A DNA stretch of 64,000 bases from Kalaharituber pfeilii (lineage: Eukaryota; Ascomycota; Pezizomycetes; Pezizales; Pezizaceae). The notes beneath the pieces were generated by a model, which saw nothing but the letters and a program-made list of their open reading frames with translations, searched no databases and was not told the DNA's origin. Within the stretch, counting starts at the first letter, position 1. Each line of letters opens with the position of its first letter. The position numbers were made by a program, and so were the translations under genes. The stretch covers positions 868,001 to 932,000 of the forward strand of contig WHUZ01000010.1 in NCBI GenBank assembly GCA_015179045.1. Reading direction: 5' to 3'. Below, one piece after another: positions 46,436 through 56,635 of the stretch.

Positions 46436-48378
46436 TCAAAAATCCATATTAGGAATGCCCCTGTTCTGAAGCCTAAAGCCCCAGACCAAATGGTTACTGA
46501 ATAGTCTACAAAACACAAGTACTTTTTGTCAGCATTCATTTACTTCCACCAGTTATGCTCTCTTGAGCCGGGCAAAGGCCATAGTCAACTTACAGCGCTC
46601 CCGCAATCCCAACACAAATAACCAGCATCTGATAACAATAATACAGCCCCCTATCGTACTCCGCATACGCCAGCGCCAACATCCCCCTCGCACCCCAGCT
46701 TCCAGGCACTTGGATGAACACTCCTGCTACAATTGTGTTGAAACTGAAGTTGTCAGTGATGCGGGCGTAAATATTGGCACCGAGGCCGATGAGCAGGGCG
46801 GCTGAGAAACCGTTCATCTCAGGAGGAGAGTGCCAAATGTGTTTGCAGACATAGCCACCGGCGTAGCCGAGAGAGCCGACAGCAATCATGGAGGGCCATT
46901 GATGCAGAGGGGCCTGTGGTGAATTCCATTCGTTACAGTAAGTCACGATCAAATCCTAGTGATCGTAATATAGCAGATAATTAGGAATGCTTACCCTCAG
47001 ATAAACGTTATACGCTATGATATACAACGGTACACAAAGAAGTAGCCACAAGTGGTTCGGATGGATCTTTCCCTCTGCCAAACACACCTCCTCACTTGGC
47101 TTCCGTTGAAATCCAATGCCCGACGTATTGCCTTGTGCATGGTAGATGACACTAGCGAACGTCATTCCGTAAATCATGCATGCAAGGTAGACGACTGTAT
47201 AGCACAGCCGAACTGCTCCTGCAACGATATTCTTGGTCATGATTTCAACCGCAGCGGCAGTGACGGTATAGCCTGGCAGGAGAGCTACAGGTGCAGAAAG
47301 AATGAGGGTGCTGTAGCAAAAGTATGGAGCGAGCGCTGTGGCTACTAGAGAAACGAGGAAGCAGGCTATTATCTCGTACGTCCACTACCCACCGATAGGT
47401 ATTAGTATCCTCAGAATTTAGTAATCAACTATTCCTTTACATACCCATAGAGTATCGAATCGATTCGCAACCAGCCTTAATAAGCCTGGAATTAGTCCCA
47501 GTGCCCCACTGACCAACGCATCCTTCCACGTCCCATGAAAGAACATTACCGCACTGGTCATCGCGGCAAAGGGATAACTCAGAGCGATTGCCCACTCTGG
47601 AAACTCTTTTGCCTTCTGCTCAGCTGACTTAATCTTCTCCAAACGACTTCGAATTTCGTCGCAATCAATCCCCTTTCGCAGCAGTTCCTTCACCAGATCG
47701 AATAATTGTGGGAGCTTATGGAAGTTCATCGATCCGCGACGCTTGATGAGATACAATGCTGATGGGGCGGAAAAGTTGCCACTGCTGGAAAGACTGGGGA
47801 ACTGAATAACTGCGAATGTTGGGAGATAATAGAACGCCGTTTGAATTGAAAAAGCATTTCCAATTGCTGATACAATGATCTCGACTCGATGGGATGGTGC
47901 GCCGTATTCTATCAATGCGGTCGCAATCTCAACAATCACATTATACTGCGTCCAGAAGCCTTCATTACTGGGGGAATTTAGAGCTTGTAGCTGTTCTCTT
48001 CGTTTTGAGACACCTGCTGAAGATACACCTGCTGAAGATACACCTGCTGAAGAAATGGATCTTGAGCCTACGTAATTTCATATGGGTTGTTAGCCTAAAC
48101 ATGGAATTAGAACAACGCTGTGTCGACGATTCTTGATTACCGTCAGAACTATAAGCATTTCGCTCCTCCGCTTTTTGGTCCGGAGTTCTCCTTCTCTTTC
48201 CCGCTGGATCTATACTCCCAGGCCTTGGGTAATTAAGTGTTGAAACTGAGAATCGTCTCGTGAAAGCTGCTTGAGGCGCCTCAATATCGTTTAAAGCTTT
48301 TTCAGAACACCATCAGCGTATTATGCTTTCTCTGCAAGGGGTGCCTGAATTACCGTCTTCCACACTACGCTCCGCCAT
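46436..48378 (-). CDS. ThrE/Prm10-family multi-pass membrane protein
   Basis: Hand-spliced 518 residues. Exons in coding order: 48378-48354, 48269-48141, 48067-47445, 47384-46995, 46913-46594 and 46505-46436. A short polar N-terminus contains a triple SSAGV repeat (48003-48050) and is followed by YNVIVEIATALIEYGAPSHR, the typical start of the ThrE (DUF1212/PF06738) domain. About ten hydrophobic segments follow, including LVSGALGLIPGLLRLV, APVALLPGYTVTAAAVEI and GYAGGYV. Bacterial ThrE exports threonine/serine; yeast Prm10 is a pheromone-regulated relative of unknown substrate. The last exon is chosen because the TAA at 46592-46590 lies inside a GTAAGT donor; without splicing the protein would end at GIAGAL (496 aa). 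A TATATATA element lies upstream at about 48552-48560. Confidence 0.88.
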
Positions 48379-48551
48379 GACTTGAAATGTATGATGTAAA
48401 TCTAGTCCCAGAATGTTCTGCACTCCGCTCAATCTGAGTCTATCAAGAAACCCTCCAACAATCCTCGAAGTAGTGATATCGAACTGGAAAAAGTCGGCAA
48501 GTAATTGCACAAGAAAAACAGGGGAAAAGCAAGTCGCAACAGTGCTTCTAT

Positions 48552-48560
48552 AGTATATAT
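48552..48560 (-). promoter_or_regulatory. TATA element of the ThrE/Prm10-like gene
   Basis: TATATATAC on the minus strand, about 175 bp upstream of the chosen ATG at 48378. No in-frame ATG lies between, which supports MAERSVED as the start. Confidence 0.45.
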
Positions 48561-50151
48561 AGACATGATGAGCAATTGCAGCATACTTTCAACCAGACTA
48601 CACACTTTTGGCCATCGAGCAATTCAGTGTTTGGGCTAGGGTATTTTTTCTGGCCCGGTTCACGAATATGCACCTTGTCGGATACCTGATAATCCATGCT
48701 ATTCTTTTCAAGTCTAGTCGAGCTGCAGCCATTGGTTGTTCGTCCAATGACCCAGGTACGTATAATTGAGCCCTGTATCAGATTATAATACTGACCTCAT
48801 TAGGCACAGTCAGAATTGTGCCCGGAGTCGACATTCCGTGTGCCTGGCCGAGATCTCACGCTCAGACCGCCTCTCCGAGAACGTAGAAAAGAATTCGAAC
48901 AAGTCGATTTGCTCATACATGTCAATTATGGGCAGCATCTCTACACATACGCCGCTGCAGCTAGTCATATTTGTCTTGAAGTCGTTCATATCCTCTAATC
49001 ATGAATGGGTGTCGATGTGCATGCTCCCAGATGAGGGAACGGAACAGGCTAACTTTATTCCATACAATTTTTCGCTGGAAATGGTATCGGGTAATTACTA
49101 GCTTCCTCGAGCATTTGTCGGGCAGCGGCAGTTTGAAGTGGGGACACATGTACCTTGTTTCATGGATTAGCAAAATTATGATTATATCTCGAAAGGCGCA
49201 TTCCTGCTCACTGCCAAGTCCCGGCGCTTTCACTGCTATTTCGACCTCGACCTCTCTTCATTCGGCTGATCAACCGTTCAGTTGCTGAGTGCTTGAGGAT
49301 AGAAGCTGGGGAGCAATATTGGGTGAATATGTTATTAGAGTGATGGAGTAGATCTAATTAGATGCGTTGCAAAAGAAACATGCAGTGTACCTTGGTGGCG
49401 TCCTTCGATCTTTCGAACCATGCACAATGATAGACGACCCCTGCAGCTGTGTTGATCAGGTGCCTACGAATACCTCCACCAAGAGAAGGAACTACATCAA
49501 GGAAGTCGTACTTTATCATGGAATTCTGAGGTTCCAAATATAGGATTGATCAACCAAACACATGACTAAACTTATGATGAGCATAAGACTAAGCTTTCCG
49601 AACTGCATTTGCATTGCGGGGCTAATCTGATAAGTACCCGGTACTCGTAAACTTAATTTGTAACTTGTTTGTTGATATTGTACCCCGATATTTATGGTGA
49701 CTACAGGGCGTTCAATCCGCTGGTATATAAATGAATATTCAGTGAGGACTTCAGAACTATATATTTGTATAGCGATCAGTACCAATACTCGCGTCTTGAC
49801 TAACACTCAGTGTCAAACCAACCGGTCAGGTAACGTACCCTTCATTTTAAAGCGGGTCCTGCTGTAAGACGTAATGCAGAAAATTCAAGATTCACAACGT
49901 TCCGAGTCCCCAATTTCTTTTTTGGAGATCCCGACACCAGCCATTAAACAATACCACGTCATTATGATACCTGTGAACATTAATTCCAGTAGTCAGGGTT
50001 GAAGTCGAAATATTTCAGCATCAGTTAACGCTATTCCGCTTCGGTTGACTCCGTTGCATTTTCAGGTCGGCACTGTACAGTAGCCCTGGGAACGAGAACA
50101 ACAAGCCCCTATGCTGGGAAAGCCGATGTCCAATGACCTTGAACGTGCCTC
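48561..50151. other. gene-free stretch between transporter and LTR element
   Basis: No gene recognised. The region just left of the LTR carries CCCTGGGAACGAGAAC, a variant of the recurrent TCTGGGCACGAGAAC motif. Confidence 0.4.
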
Positions 50152-50155
50152 ACAC

Positions 50156-50447
50156 TGTGGGATAATGAGAAAAATCGCCGGCGGGAGCTTGGTCATTTCT
50201 TGGCTTACGGCCAAGGTCTGGCTTAGTCATACACCGGTGATATATAGGCGTAGGTGTGGATGTAGTGGGAGATGTCTAAGCAGCGGTTTTTCTCTTCTTC
50301 TTTCTGTGCTATCACTTGCTATGCATTGCTTATTACATGCTATGAATTGATCGTTTTGCCTACCTTATTGCTCAGCCCACCAAGTCTAGACCCGGTCCTT
50401 TCGTGCATGCAGACGCGGTATCATTGTATACACTCTGCCTGTTCACA
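50156..50447 (+). repeat. 5' LTR
   Basis: 292 bp, TGTGGGATAA...CTGTTCACA with short TG/CA inverted ends. It contains GTGATATATAGGCGTAG, a plausible TATA region at about 50238-50245. Matches 56340-56631 throughout. Confidence 0.95.
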
Positions 50448-50448
50448 T

Positions 50449-50466
50449 TGGTCCCTTCGACCGGAG
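50449..50466 (+). other. primer-binding-site candidate
   Basis: TGGTCCCTTCGACCGGAG begins one base after the 5' LTR, the expected place and TGG start for pairing with a tRNA 3' end. I could not assign the tRNA. Confidence 0.45.
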
Positions 50467-50645
50467 ACTTGTTTGTTGGACTTTCTTAGCTACTGCGATC
50501 TTGCTATATTCCAGCTATTGGGATTTCTATTCACGAGCGTTTAGGGAGTATCACCTTGGAATTCAGCCCCTTATTTGATTTTGCTAAATTAGGCAGCTAT
50601 TAGCATTTGGATTATACATTATCATATAAAGAGGCCATAGCGAAG

Positions 50646-51000
50646 ATGGCTGAGAATGATATTCTGGTAAGTTTGCTTATCCTATGCATTTTGTTGGTGG
50701 AAATATTAGTTAGGTATAGTTATTTCTGCTTCTTTAGAAAGATGCCGTTCGCTTGGATACTATTCGGAAACAGTTTCCTAGTTGGAGAGGCTATCAAGAC
50801 AGCAATTAAGCTTTTATTTCCCGAGAAAGAAAAGCAAACCTGGTTATCGGGAATTGGATCAGCAAGCACAATTAAACAGAGTCAAAGCTCAAGCTCTATC
50901 CGAAGAAGGAAAGGTATCAGAAGGAAGTCAACTATTAATTCTAGGCCAATACCCGCTGCCTTGCTACGAGGAGGAGAACGCCGTGGAAAATCTGCCTTGA
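50646..51000 (+). pseudogene. upstream gag-leader coding remnant
   Basis: MAENDIL at 50646 is followed by a good intron (50667-50737, GTAAGT...TTTAG). After it KDAVRLDTIRKQFPSWRGYQ reads well but soon stops. A different frame then continues as YRELDQQAQLNRVKAQALSE to LGQYPLPCYEEENAVENLP and stops at 51000. The pieces look like one leader protein broken by a frameshift. Confidence 0.45.
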
Positions 51001-51122
51001 AGCCTGCCTACTTGCCTAACTCATTATCTTCGTCCTTGCCTTTGCCTTTATCCTTGCCTTTACATCCACAGAATTCTTTATTCTTTCAGAATTGTCTTTG
51101 CTCAGCATCTCAGCCAGCCCAA

Positions 51123-52670
51123 ATGTCTAATGTTTCTCAGCACGATACCTCCAGAAGTGGTACTTTACCAGCAAGTAGTACTGCAGGATCTGGAGCTACG
51201 CCAACTTCCTCTGGTGGAAGTTCTGCCTCTGCAATGACGAATGCTACATTAGATGCAGCTGCTACTTCTAATGTTTTGGGTCCACTCGAAATTTTCCCCT
51301 TGCCCCGTACCGTTGGAGCTCCCCATTTTTCAGGAACTAACATTAGTGACTTTTTAAGAGAATGGAAGCAACTAACCACGCGATGGACTGATCAACGCCG
51401 TATTGAGAGACTGCCTGATTATTGCGATAAACCTAAGGCTCGATATATTAGGTCTCTACCTGAATATAAGGATGTGACTACTACCTGGGAAAACTTCGTT
51501 AAGGTACTCAAAAAGGAGTATCAAGACGATGATGAAGAGCAGCAATCATATACCGAAACCTACCTCCGCAAGCTTGTCGACCGCATGTACCGTGCCAAAA
51601 ATCCAACAGCAGCCGAATACCGAAATTTTATCCATGAATTCTCGGAAAAAGCAGCATACCTCATGGATAATGGTGCCTTAGCCAAATTCTCCGTCATTAT
51701 TTTATTTCTTCAAGCCTTTGAAGATGCAGTGGGGAATAAAATTTGTCGCAAGCTTAAGATTGAGGTAGCACGACCAATCAGTTGCCGAGAAGTTACCTTT
51801 CAACAGGTAAAGGATGAAGTGGTGAAGTATGTAGTTGAACAGTGTGATGAGATGTCACAAGCTCGAAAAACTTCTCTCCGTCTCGAATCTACTATCGCAG
51901 ATAATCAGCCATCTATCTTAAGCCAAAACTCAGCCCCTGCTACCTCTTCTATTCCCACAGCATTTCTACCATCAGTACAAACAGCTACTTCCTCCGAGGC
52001 CACGATCAAAGAGCTTGCCGACATGGTTAAGCAGCTAAGCTTAAATATGCTTCAAATACAGCAAACTATACAGGAGAAAAAGCCAGCTACCGAATCCCCT
52101 TCTAATGCAGCTAGCACCTCAATTGCATCTAAAAATTCCTGGCCAGCTCGTCAACAGAAGAATCAGTCATCAACTAAAGCTCAAGAGTCATCGGCAGCCA
52201 GTTTTGCTCCTAGGTTTCGAGGATGTTTTTGCTGCGGGGAACAAGGTCATAGTGCTAATGATTGTGGAAAAATGAATCAATACATCTCTGCTGGAAAAGA
52301 ATGTCGAAAGGAAGGTCGGATATTTGCAGGAGGAGCGGAGATGGATAGTGGAGTACCAGTACCAGTACCTTATACTGCAGGGCAGGAAACGATGTGCGAT
52401 TGGATCGACCGATGGATGTTAACTAAGGAATCGAATATGAATTCAATGTCATCAACTGCTGCTTCAGCTGCTCAATCCCCTCAGCAAAATCAAGCCTATG
52501 CAGGATGCTTACCTATTGAAGCACTTTTCGGAATCCATTCTAATGCATTGATTGGGACCTTGGAAATGTCAGATGGTCCAAAGGAGGTAACATATGGAGG
52601 AGTGGCAGAGGAGATATTGCAACGGGAGGAAGTGTTGATGGATCAGGTGAAGGGATGTGTCTCGGGATGA
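51123..52670 (+). CDS. gag protein with CCHC zinc knuckle
   Basis: 515 residues from the ATG at 51123; the frame is also open upstream. Ser/Thr-rich N-terminus, then a retrotransposon gag-type helical domain (FSGTNISDFLREWKQLTTRW through VTFQQVKDEVVKYVVEQCDE). A Gln/Ser-rich linker leads to a CX2CX4HX4C knuckle (CFCCGEQGHSANDC). It would form the particle and bind element RNA. The frame is fully intact, unlike pol. Confidence 0.88.
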   Translation: MSNVSQHDTSRSGTLPASSTAGSGATPTSSGGSSASAMTNATLDAAATSNVLGPLEIFPLPRTVGAPHFSGTNISDFLREWKQLTTRWTDQRRIERLPDYCDKPKARYIRSLPEYKDVTTTWENFVKVLKKEYQDDDEEQQSYTETYLRKLVDRMYRAKNPTAAEYRNFIHEFSEKAAYLMDNGALAKFSVIILFLQAFEDAVGNKICRKLKIEVARPISCREVTFQQVKDEVVKYVVEQCDEMSQARKTSLRLESTIADNQPSILSQNSAPATSSIPTAFLPSVQTATSSEATIKELADMVKQLSLNMLQIQQTIQEKKPATESPSNAASTSIASKNSWPARQQKNQSSTKAQESSAASFAPRFRGCFCCGEQGHSANDCGKMNQYISAGKECRKEGRIFAGGAEMDSGVPVPVPYTAGQETMCDWIDRWMLTKESNMNSMSSTAASAAQSPQQNQAYAGCLPIEALFGIHSNALIGTLEMSDGPKEVTYGGVAEEILQREEVLMDQVKGCVSG

Positions 52671-53086
52671 TGAATGGGCGAGAAGTTATTGGCGGATTCC
52701 TAGAACCAAAACGTAGCCGGATTAGCCGAGATAGCGAGCTTCCAAAAGCAAAGAGAGTAGCTCGATCACAAGTGACCGAACCATCTGCATCCCGTGAACC
52801 GTTGCAAACTAATCCAGCTATAAGAAGCAATCCGATAACAGAACCTACCGCACAAAATATTCAGCCCTCCCATGCTTCTCAATCCATGCAATCTAGTCAG
52901 CCAAATAATTCCTCCTCAGTGAATACAAGACCTCCGGAAGTTCCTCAGCTATCGGCAGATGAAACGGCTCCAAAAAGAAAAACTATCCTAAAACGGCCTC
53001 CAGTCAAACCACGAAAAGCCACGAAAGTCATGCAAAGTTCCACACCTATTACCTCATCTCAGTCGCTGATTTTCTCGGGGAAGTAA
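52655..53086 (+). CDS. gag-pol linker frame
   Basis: 143 codons overlapping the end of gag by 16 bases in the -1 frame, compatible with programmed -1 frameshifting or with a mutation. Pro/Ser/Lys-rich (TILKRPPVKPRKATK) with no enzyme motif. It stops before the protease, which is in another frame. Confidence 0.5.
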   Translation: MCLGMMNGREVIGGFLEPKRSRISRDSELPKAKRVARSQVTEPSASREPLQTNPAIRSNPITEPTAQNIQPSHASQSMQSSQPNNSSSVNTRPPEVPQLSADETAPKRKTILKRPPVKPRKATKVMQSSTPITSSQSLIFSGK

Positions 53087-53279
53087 TCTATAATAATGAG
53101 AGGCTGAAACTTGTTTTGACGAAGGAAGCTTCCGATAAGATAGCAATTACGTCAGCTATAGCCGGGGGCCCAGAAGCAGTTGAGAATGGAAGCGAAAGAA
53201 CAGGGTTTATTGCTGGAATGGAAGGGGTCCTCTTGGATACCGAGAAAGGCTTGGCGCGTGTCCGAGTCCGAAGGTTGAT

Positions 53280-53867
53280 ATGTATATTGGCAATACATGG
53301 GTAGAGGGAATCCTAATTGATACTGGGGCTGAGATGAATGTTATGTCAGAAGAAACATGGAGGATGACCAAGCTTGTTTGTGATGAAGATATTGCATTCC
53401 AGATATACGGGGCTATAAGGCGTGAAGAGGGCTCAAGATTTGTTTTGGGAGTTTGCCGCAATGTTTGTGTAAAGTGCTATGGGGTGGAAATCTATACTCA
53501 TGTTTGGGTGGTGAAGAATCTGAATTGGCCATGTATATTGGGGATGCCTTATATTCGTCAAGCTAGAATGAAGATTAAGGTTGTGGAGGATGGTTCATTA
53601 ATGTGTCGAATTGTAGGGAAGCAAGGATCATTTGTTCGGTTTACTGCTTCGGTCGGGGAACAAAAGCGAAATTACCGGCTGCCTCCAAATAAGAAGACAA
53701 AAAAGGCAAAAATCTTAACTGACTCGGAATCTGAATCGGAATCGGATGACAAAGGCTATAATTCTCATCCTTGGAGATCGGCAGCAGCGGAGGTTGATAC
53801 AGACAGAGATAGTTCAGCAGATGAGTCTAGCCATACTCCAAGTGCGAGTACTGTGTCGGGAAACTAG
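53280..53867 (+). pseudogene. retropepsin-like protease segment
   Basis: Contains the aspartic protease signature GILIDTGAEMNVMSEE (catalytic DTG) and downstream PCILGMPYIRQ, as in gypsy PR. The C-terminal part is an acidic Ser-rich tail. The 53116-53304 frame just upstream reads as the missing N-terminal part but is out of phase, so the segment is disconnected from gag-pol. Confidence 0.8.
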
Positions 53868-53875
53868 CGGGGCTG

Positions 53876-54760
53876 ATGGCTTGCCCGGGAAGTATCAGCC
53901 CAGCTAGAATCTCGGGAAATAGGCAGGGAAAGAAGGAGGAGTTTTTTGGCCAATACGCATTGGAGAGTTATTTGGACATGTCAAAAAGAAAGGAGAAAGG
54001 GCAAGGCGGTATAGGCTTAGCAGATTTGAAGAGGCTAAAGCGGATGAGGGCGTGGGTTGCGACAATGTACAAGCGGAAAGCAGAGAAAGTTCAACCAGCA
54101 AATGTGCCACATCAAGATGGCAGCAAACCTGGCGGAGACCCAAATTGGAGAGAGAAGCGCCTCGAGTACGAAAAGCGATTTGCCGGCACCGGAAAATATC
54201 CACAATGGCTAATCCCTAAGTTTTCGGAGATTCAGAAAGGCTCAAGATTAAGCACCGAACGTATAGCCAAAATGGATTTGCCCACTGACCTTACGGTACA
54301 AGAGATGGATATCCTGATGGAGTGCCTCTACAACCGAGAAGCAGCTGTTGCATTTGATCACAGTGAGATGGGTGCATTTGCTGCAGATGTTGAACCTCCG
54401 CATATTATTCCTACTATCCCGCACCAGCCATGGCAAGCCAAAAATTTCCGCACTCCTGCAGCCTTAATGGAAGAAGTCAAGCGAATGATTAAGGAAAGAC
54501 TAGATCATGGGACACTTGAGCGCAGCTTTTCGCCTTATCGGAATCCATGGTTTTTAGTCAAGAAAAAGGATGGACGGTACCGCTTAATCAATGCTGCTCA
54601 AAACCTCAACCGAGTCACAATTCGAGATGCCAGTTTGCCACCCAGTACCGATGAATTTAGTGAGGAATTTGCTGGCTATCCAAGGATTAGTCTTGTGGAT
54701 GCATTCAGTGGGTATGATCAAGGCATTCTTGCGGAGGTTTCTAGGTTGTTGTTTGCCTAA
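53876..54760 (+). pseudogene. truncated gypsy reverse transcriptase N-terminus
   Basis: The final 100 residues carry the early RT motifs (LDHGTLERSFSPYRNPWFLV, KKKDGRYRLINAAQNLNRVT, SLVDAFSGYDQ). The frame ends about ten residues after the SGYDQ motif. The YxDD catalytic box, RNase H and integrase are not found before the 3' LTR. No RT activity is possible from this copy. Confidence 0.88.
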
Positions 54761-54764
54761 TTAG

Positions 54765-54990
54765 TCATCTGCTTGTTTGTTTATTTGTTTGTTTGTCTGC
54801 TTGTTAGTTTATTTGCTTGTTTGCCTGTCTGTTTGTATGTTTATTTGTTTATTTGTTAATTTGTTTGCTTACTTACATGTTTGGATAACGTATCTCTTAA
54901 CTCTATATTTGTTATTTCTTTATTTGTTTAATTGTTTATTTAACGGTTTATTTATTTGCATGAATGTTTATCTATATGTTTATTTGTTTG
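54765..54990. repeat. TTTG/TTTA tetranucleotide-rich tract
   Basis: More than 200 bases of degenerate TTTG, TTTA and CTTG units lie exactly where pol is interrupted. This may mark the deletion junction. Confidence 0.8.
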
Positions 54991-55254
54991 TAAGTCAAGC
55001 TGTGTAATTTTTGATATATCTTTATCTGTATTGGACTAGGAGGCAGTCCAATTTCTGAGGGGGAGGGGAACAATACCAGTATATCGATGCAACTCTTTCA
55101 TTTTGCGCTAGGTCGAGCTGTTAAGATCAGATTTTACTACACACCCCTGTCTTGGAAATTTAGCACTTGCATGTTGAGAACCTGCACAGCACAACCAACA
55201 GATTCTTCTCTCTTCAACTACCGCGGACTAACAACCAGTCAAGGATACTGCATT

Positions 55255-56110
55255 ATGGATCTTCAACTGCTGACTCGTCCAGACGCCGAAAATCAAGTCA
55301 AAGCCTGCCTTAGCAGCCTTAAGCCGGTGGAGCGTGCGGAAGCTTTGATTGCAATGGGCAATATGCTAAGCGAACTGAATCAGAAAAATATACAAGAGTG
55401 CGGACAAGCAGCAACCGTTCTGCTAGCAGCAATCGAGAGTTATAAGCCATGGCTATGGCAGAATATCATTATGATACCACTAGGCACCGCAAGAGCGCAG
55501 AGATGAAGATTAGCAAGAGACAGCATTACAACATCTCATCAAGCGACGACAGGAAAAGAATACTCGAGGCACTCGCAAGGTAGCACATATCACAGCTGAA
55601 GATCTGCGCACTCTGGAAGCTGGACAAAAGGGACGAATTCCACCTGCAGGAGGGTATGGCATAACTTTGGTAACAGCGGCTTCAGAAAGTGAAGACGAAA
55701 ATGCAGCAATTGCCAGGATATTAAAGCGAAAAGCTATCTCAACCGACTCAAGCGACAGTAACAGCGAAGCCGAAACCGAACACATACGCGGAAATAGAAA
55801 ATGCCAACCATACTCCTGCACCTGCAAACAAGACCTTGGACCAGTGGTACAGCTCATTGAAGAACTAGATGCAAGTGAAATAGAAGACTGCTGCAAGGTA
55901 TTGAAGGAATTGTTTGATGAGGAAACTGTTTTCCCGACCCGGGTCGGGAAATTATTGCTCGGCGGCTTGGATTTTGGGTCCTTGTTATTTGGTCGAAAAC
56001 CGTGCTTGGGTTGCTTGTCTGTTTTTCGCTGCCTATTTTGCTGCTTGTTTCGCTGTTTGTTTGTTCAATCGGTTCTTTGGCTGCATGGAGGCAAAAAGGG
56101 GGGGCGTTAG
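55255..56110 (+). pseudogene. extra ORF of unknown function inside the LTR element
   Basis: Starts MDLQLLTRPDAENQVKACLS and runs to AAIESYK. It then appears to continue in a second frame (AMAEYHYDTTRHRKSAEMK from about 55450) and a third (RRQEKNTRGTRKVAHITAED, LRTLEAGQKGRIPPAGGYG, acidic tail ASESEDENAA). This implies two frameshifts in one helical, charged protein. It does not match RT, RNase H or integrase. It may be a captured host or transposon gene or an accessory element ORF. Confidence 0.5.
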
Positions 56111-56325
56111 TGAATGCTTGAAGCAAGAGGGGTAGGGGGGGGTCGATTTCGCCTGGTCGGACATGCTGCTGTTTCGCGCCTTGGGTTCCTGAGTCTTTTT
56201 TTGCCTGCCACTTGGTTGCTGCTTCTTGTTCTTTCTTTGCTTTTCTGCCTCTTTGCGCCTACTCTTCTGCTGTACTGTGCTGGCTGCTGTGGGATGTGAA
56301 GCCGTGAGGGGGCCACGGAGTCTTC

Positions 56326-56339
56326 TGAGGGGGGAGGGA
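56326..56339 (+). other. polypurine tract
   Basis: TGAGGGGGGAGGGA abuts the 3' LTR directly, the expected plus-strand primer position. Confidence 0.8.
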
Positions 56340-56631
56340 TGTGGGATAATGAGAAAAATCGCCGGCGGGAGCTTGGTCATTTCTTGGCTTACGGCCAAGG
56401 TCTGGCTTAGTCATACACCGGTGATATATAGGCGTAGGTGTGGATGTAGTGGGAGATGTCTAAGCAGCGGTTTTTCTCTTCTTCTTTCTGTGCTATCACT
56501 TGCTATGCATTGCTTATTACATGCTATGAATTGATCGTTTTGCCTACCTTATTGCTCAGCCCACCAAGTCTAGACCCGGTCCTTTCGTGCATGCAGACGC
56601 GGTATCATTGTATACACTCTGCCTGTTCACA
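56340..56631 (+). repeat. 3' LTR
   Basis: 292 bp identical to the 5' LTR as read base by base. Followed by ACAC, matching the four bases before the 5' LTR. Confidence 0.95.
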
Positions 56632-56635
56632 ACAC

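Larger units (their letters stand above)
50156..56631 (+). mobile_element. gypsy-type LTR retrotransposon, non-autonomous
   Basis: A 6476-bp element with two 292-bp LTRs (TGTGGG...TTCACA) that I read as identical base for base. It is flanked by ACAC on both sides (50152-50155 and 56632-56635). The order is LTR, PBS candidate, gag, linker frame, retropepsin, truncated reverse transcriptase, TTTG-rich tract, extra ORF, polypurine tract, LTR. Frames change several times in pol, and RT motifs after LVDAFSGY, RNase H and integrase are absent. Identical LTRs indicate recent insertion, so proteins were probably supplied in trans. Confidence 0.93.

Noticed and set aside
52655..53086. Linker frame as proof of programmed -1 frameshifting
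   Set aside because: The overlap and direction fit, but no clear slippery heptamer was identified, and later pol frames are also broken, so mutation is equally likely.
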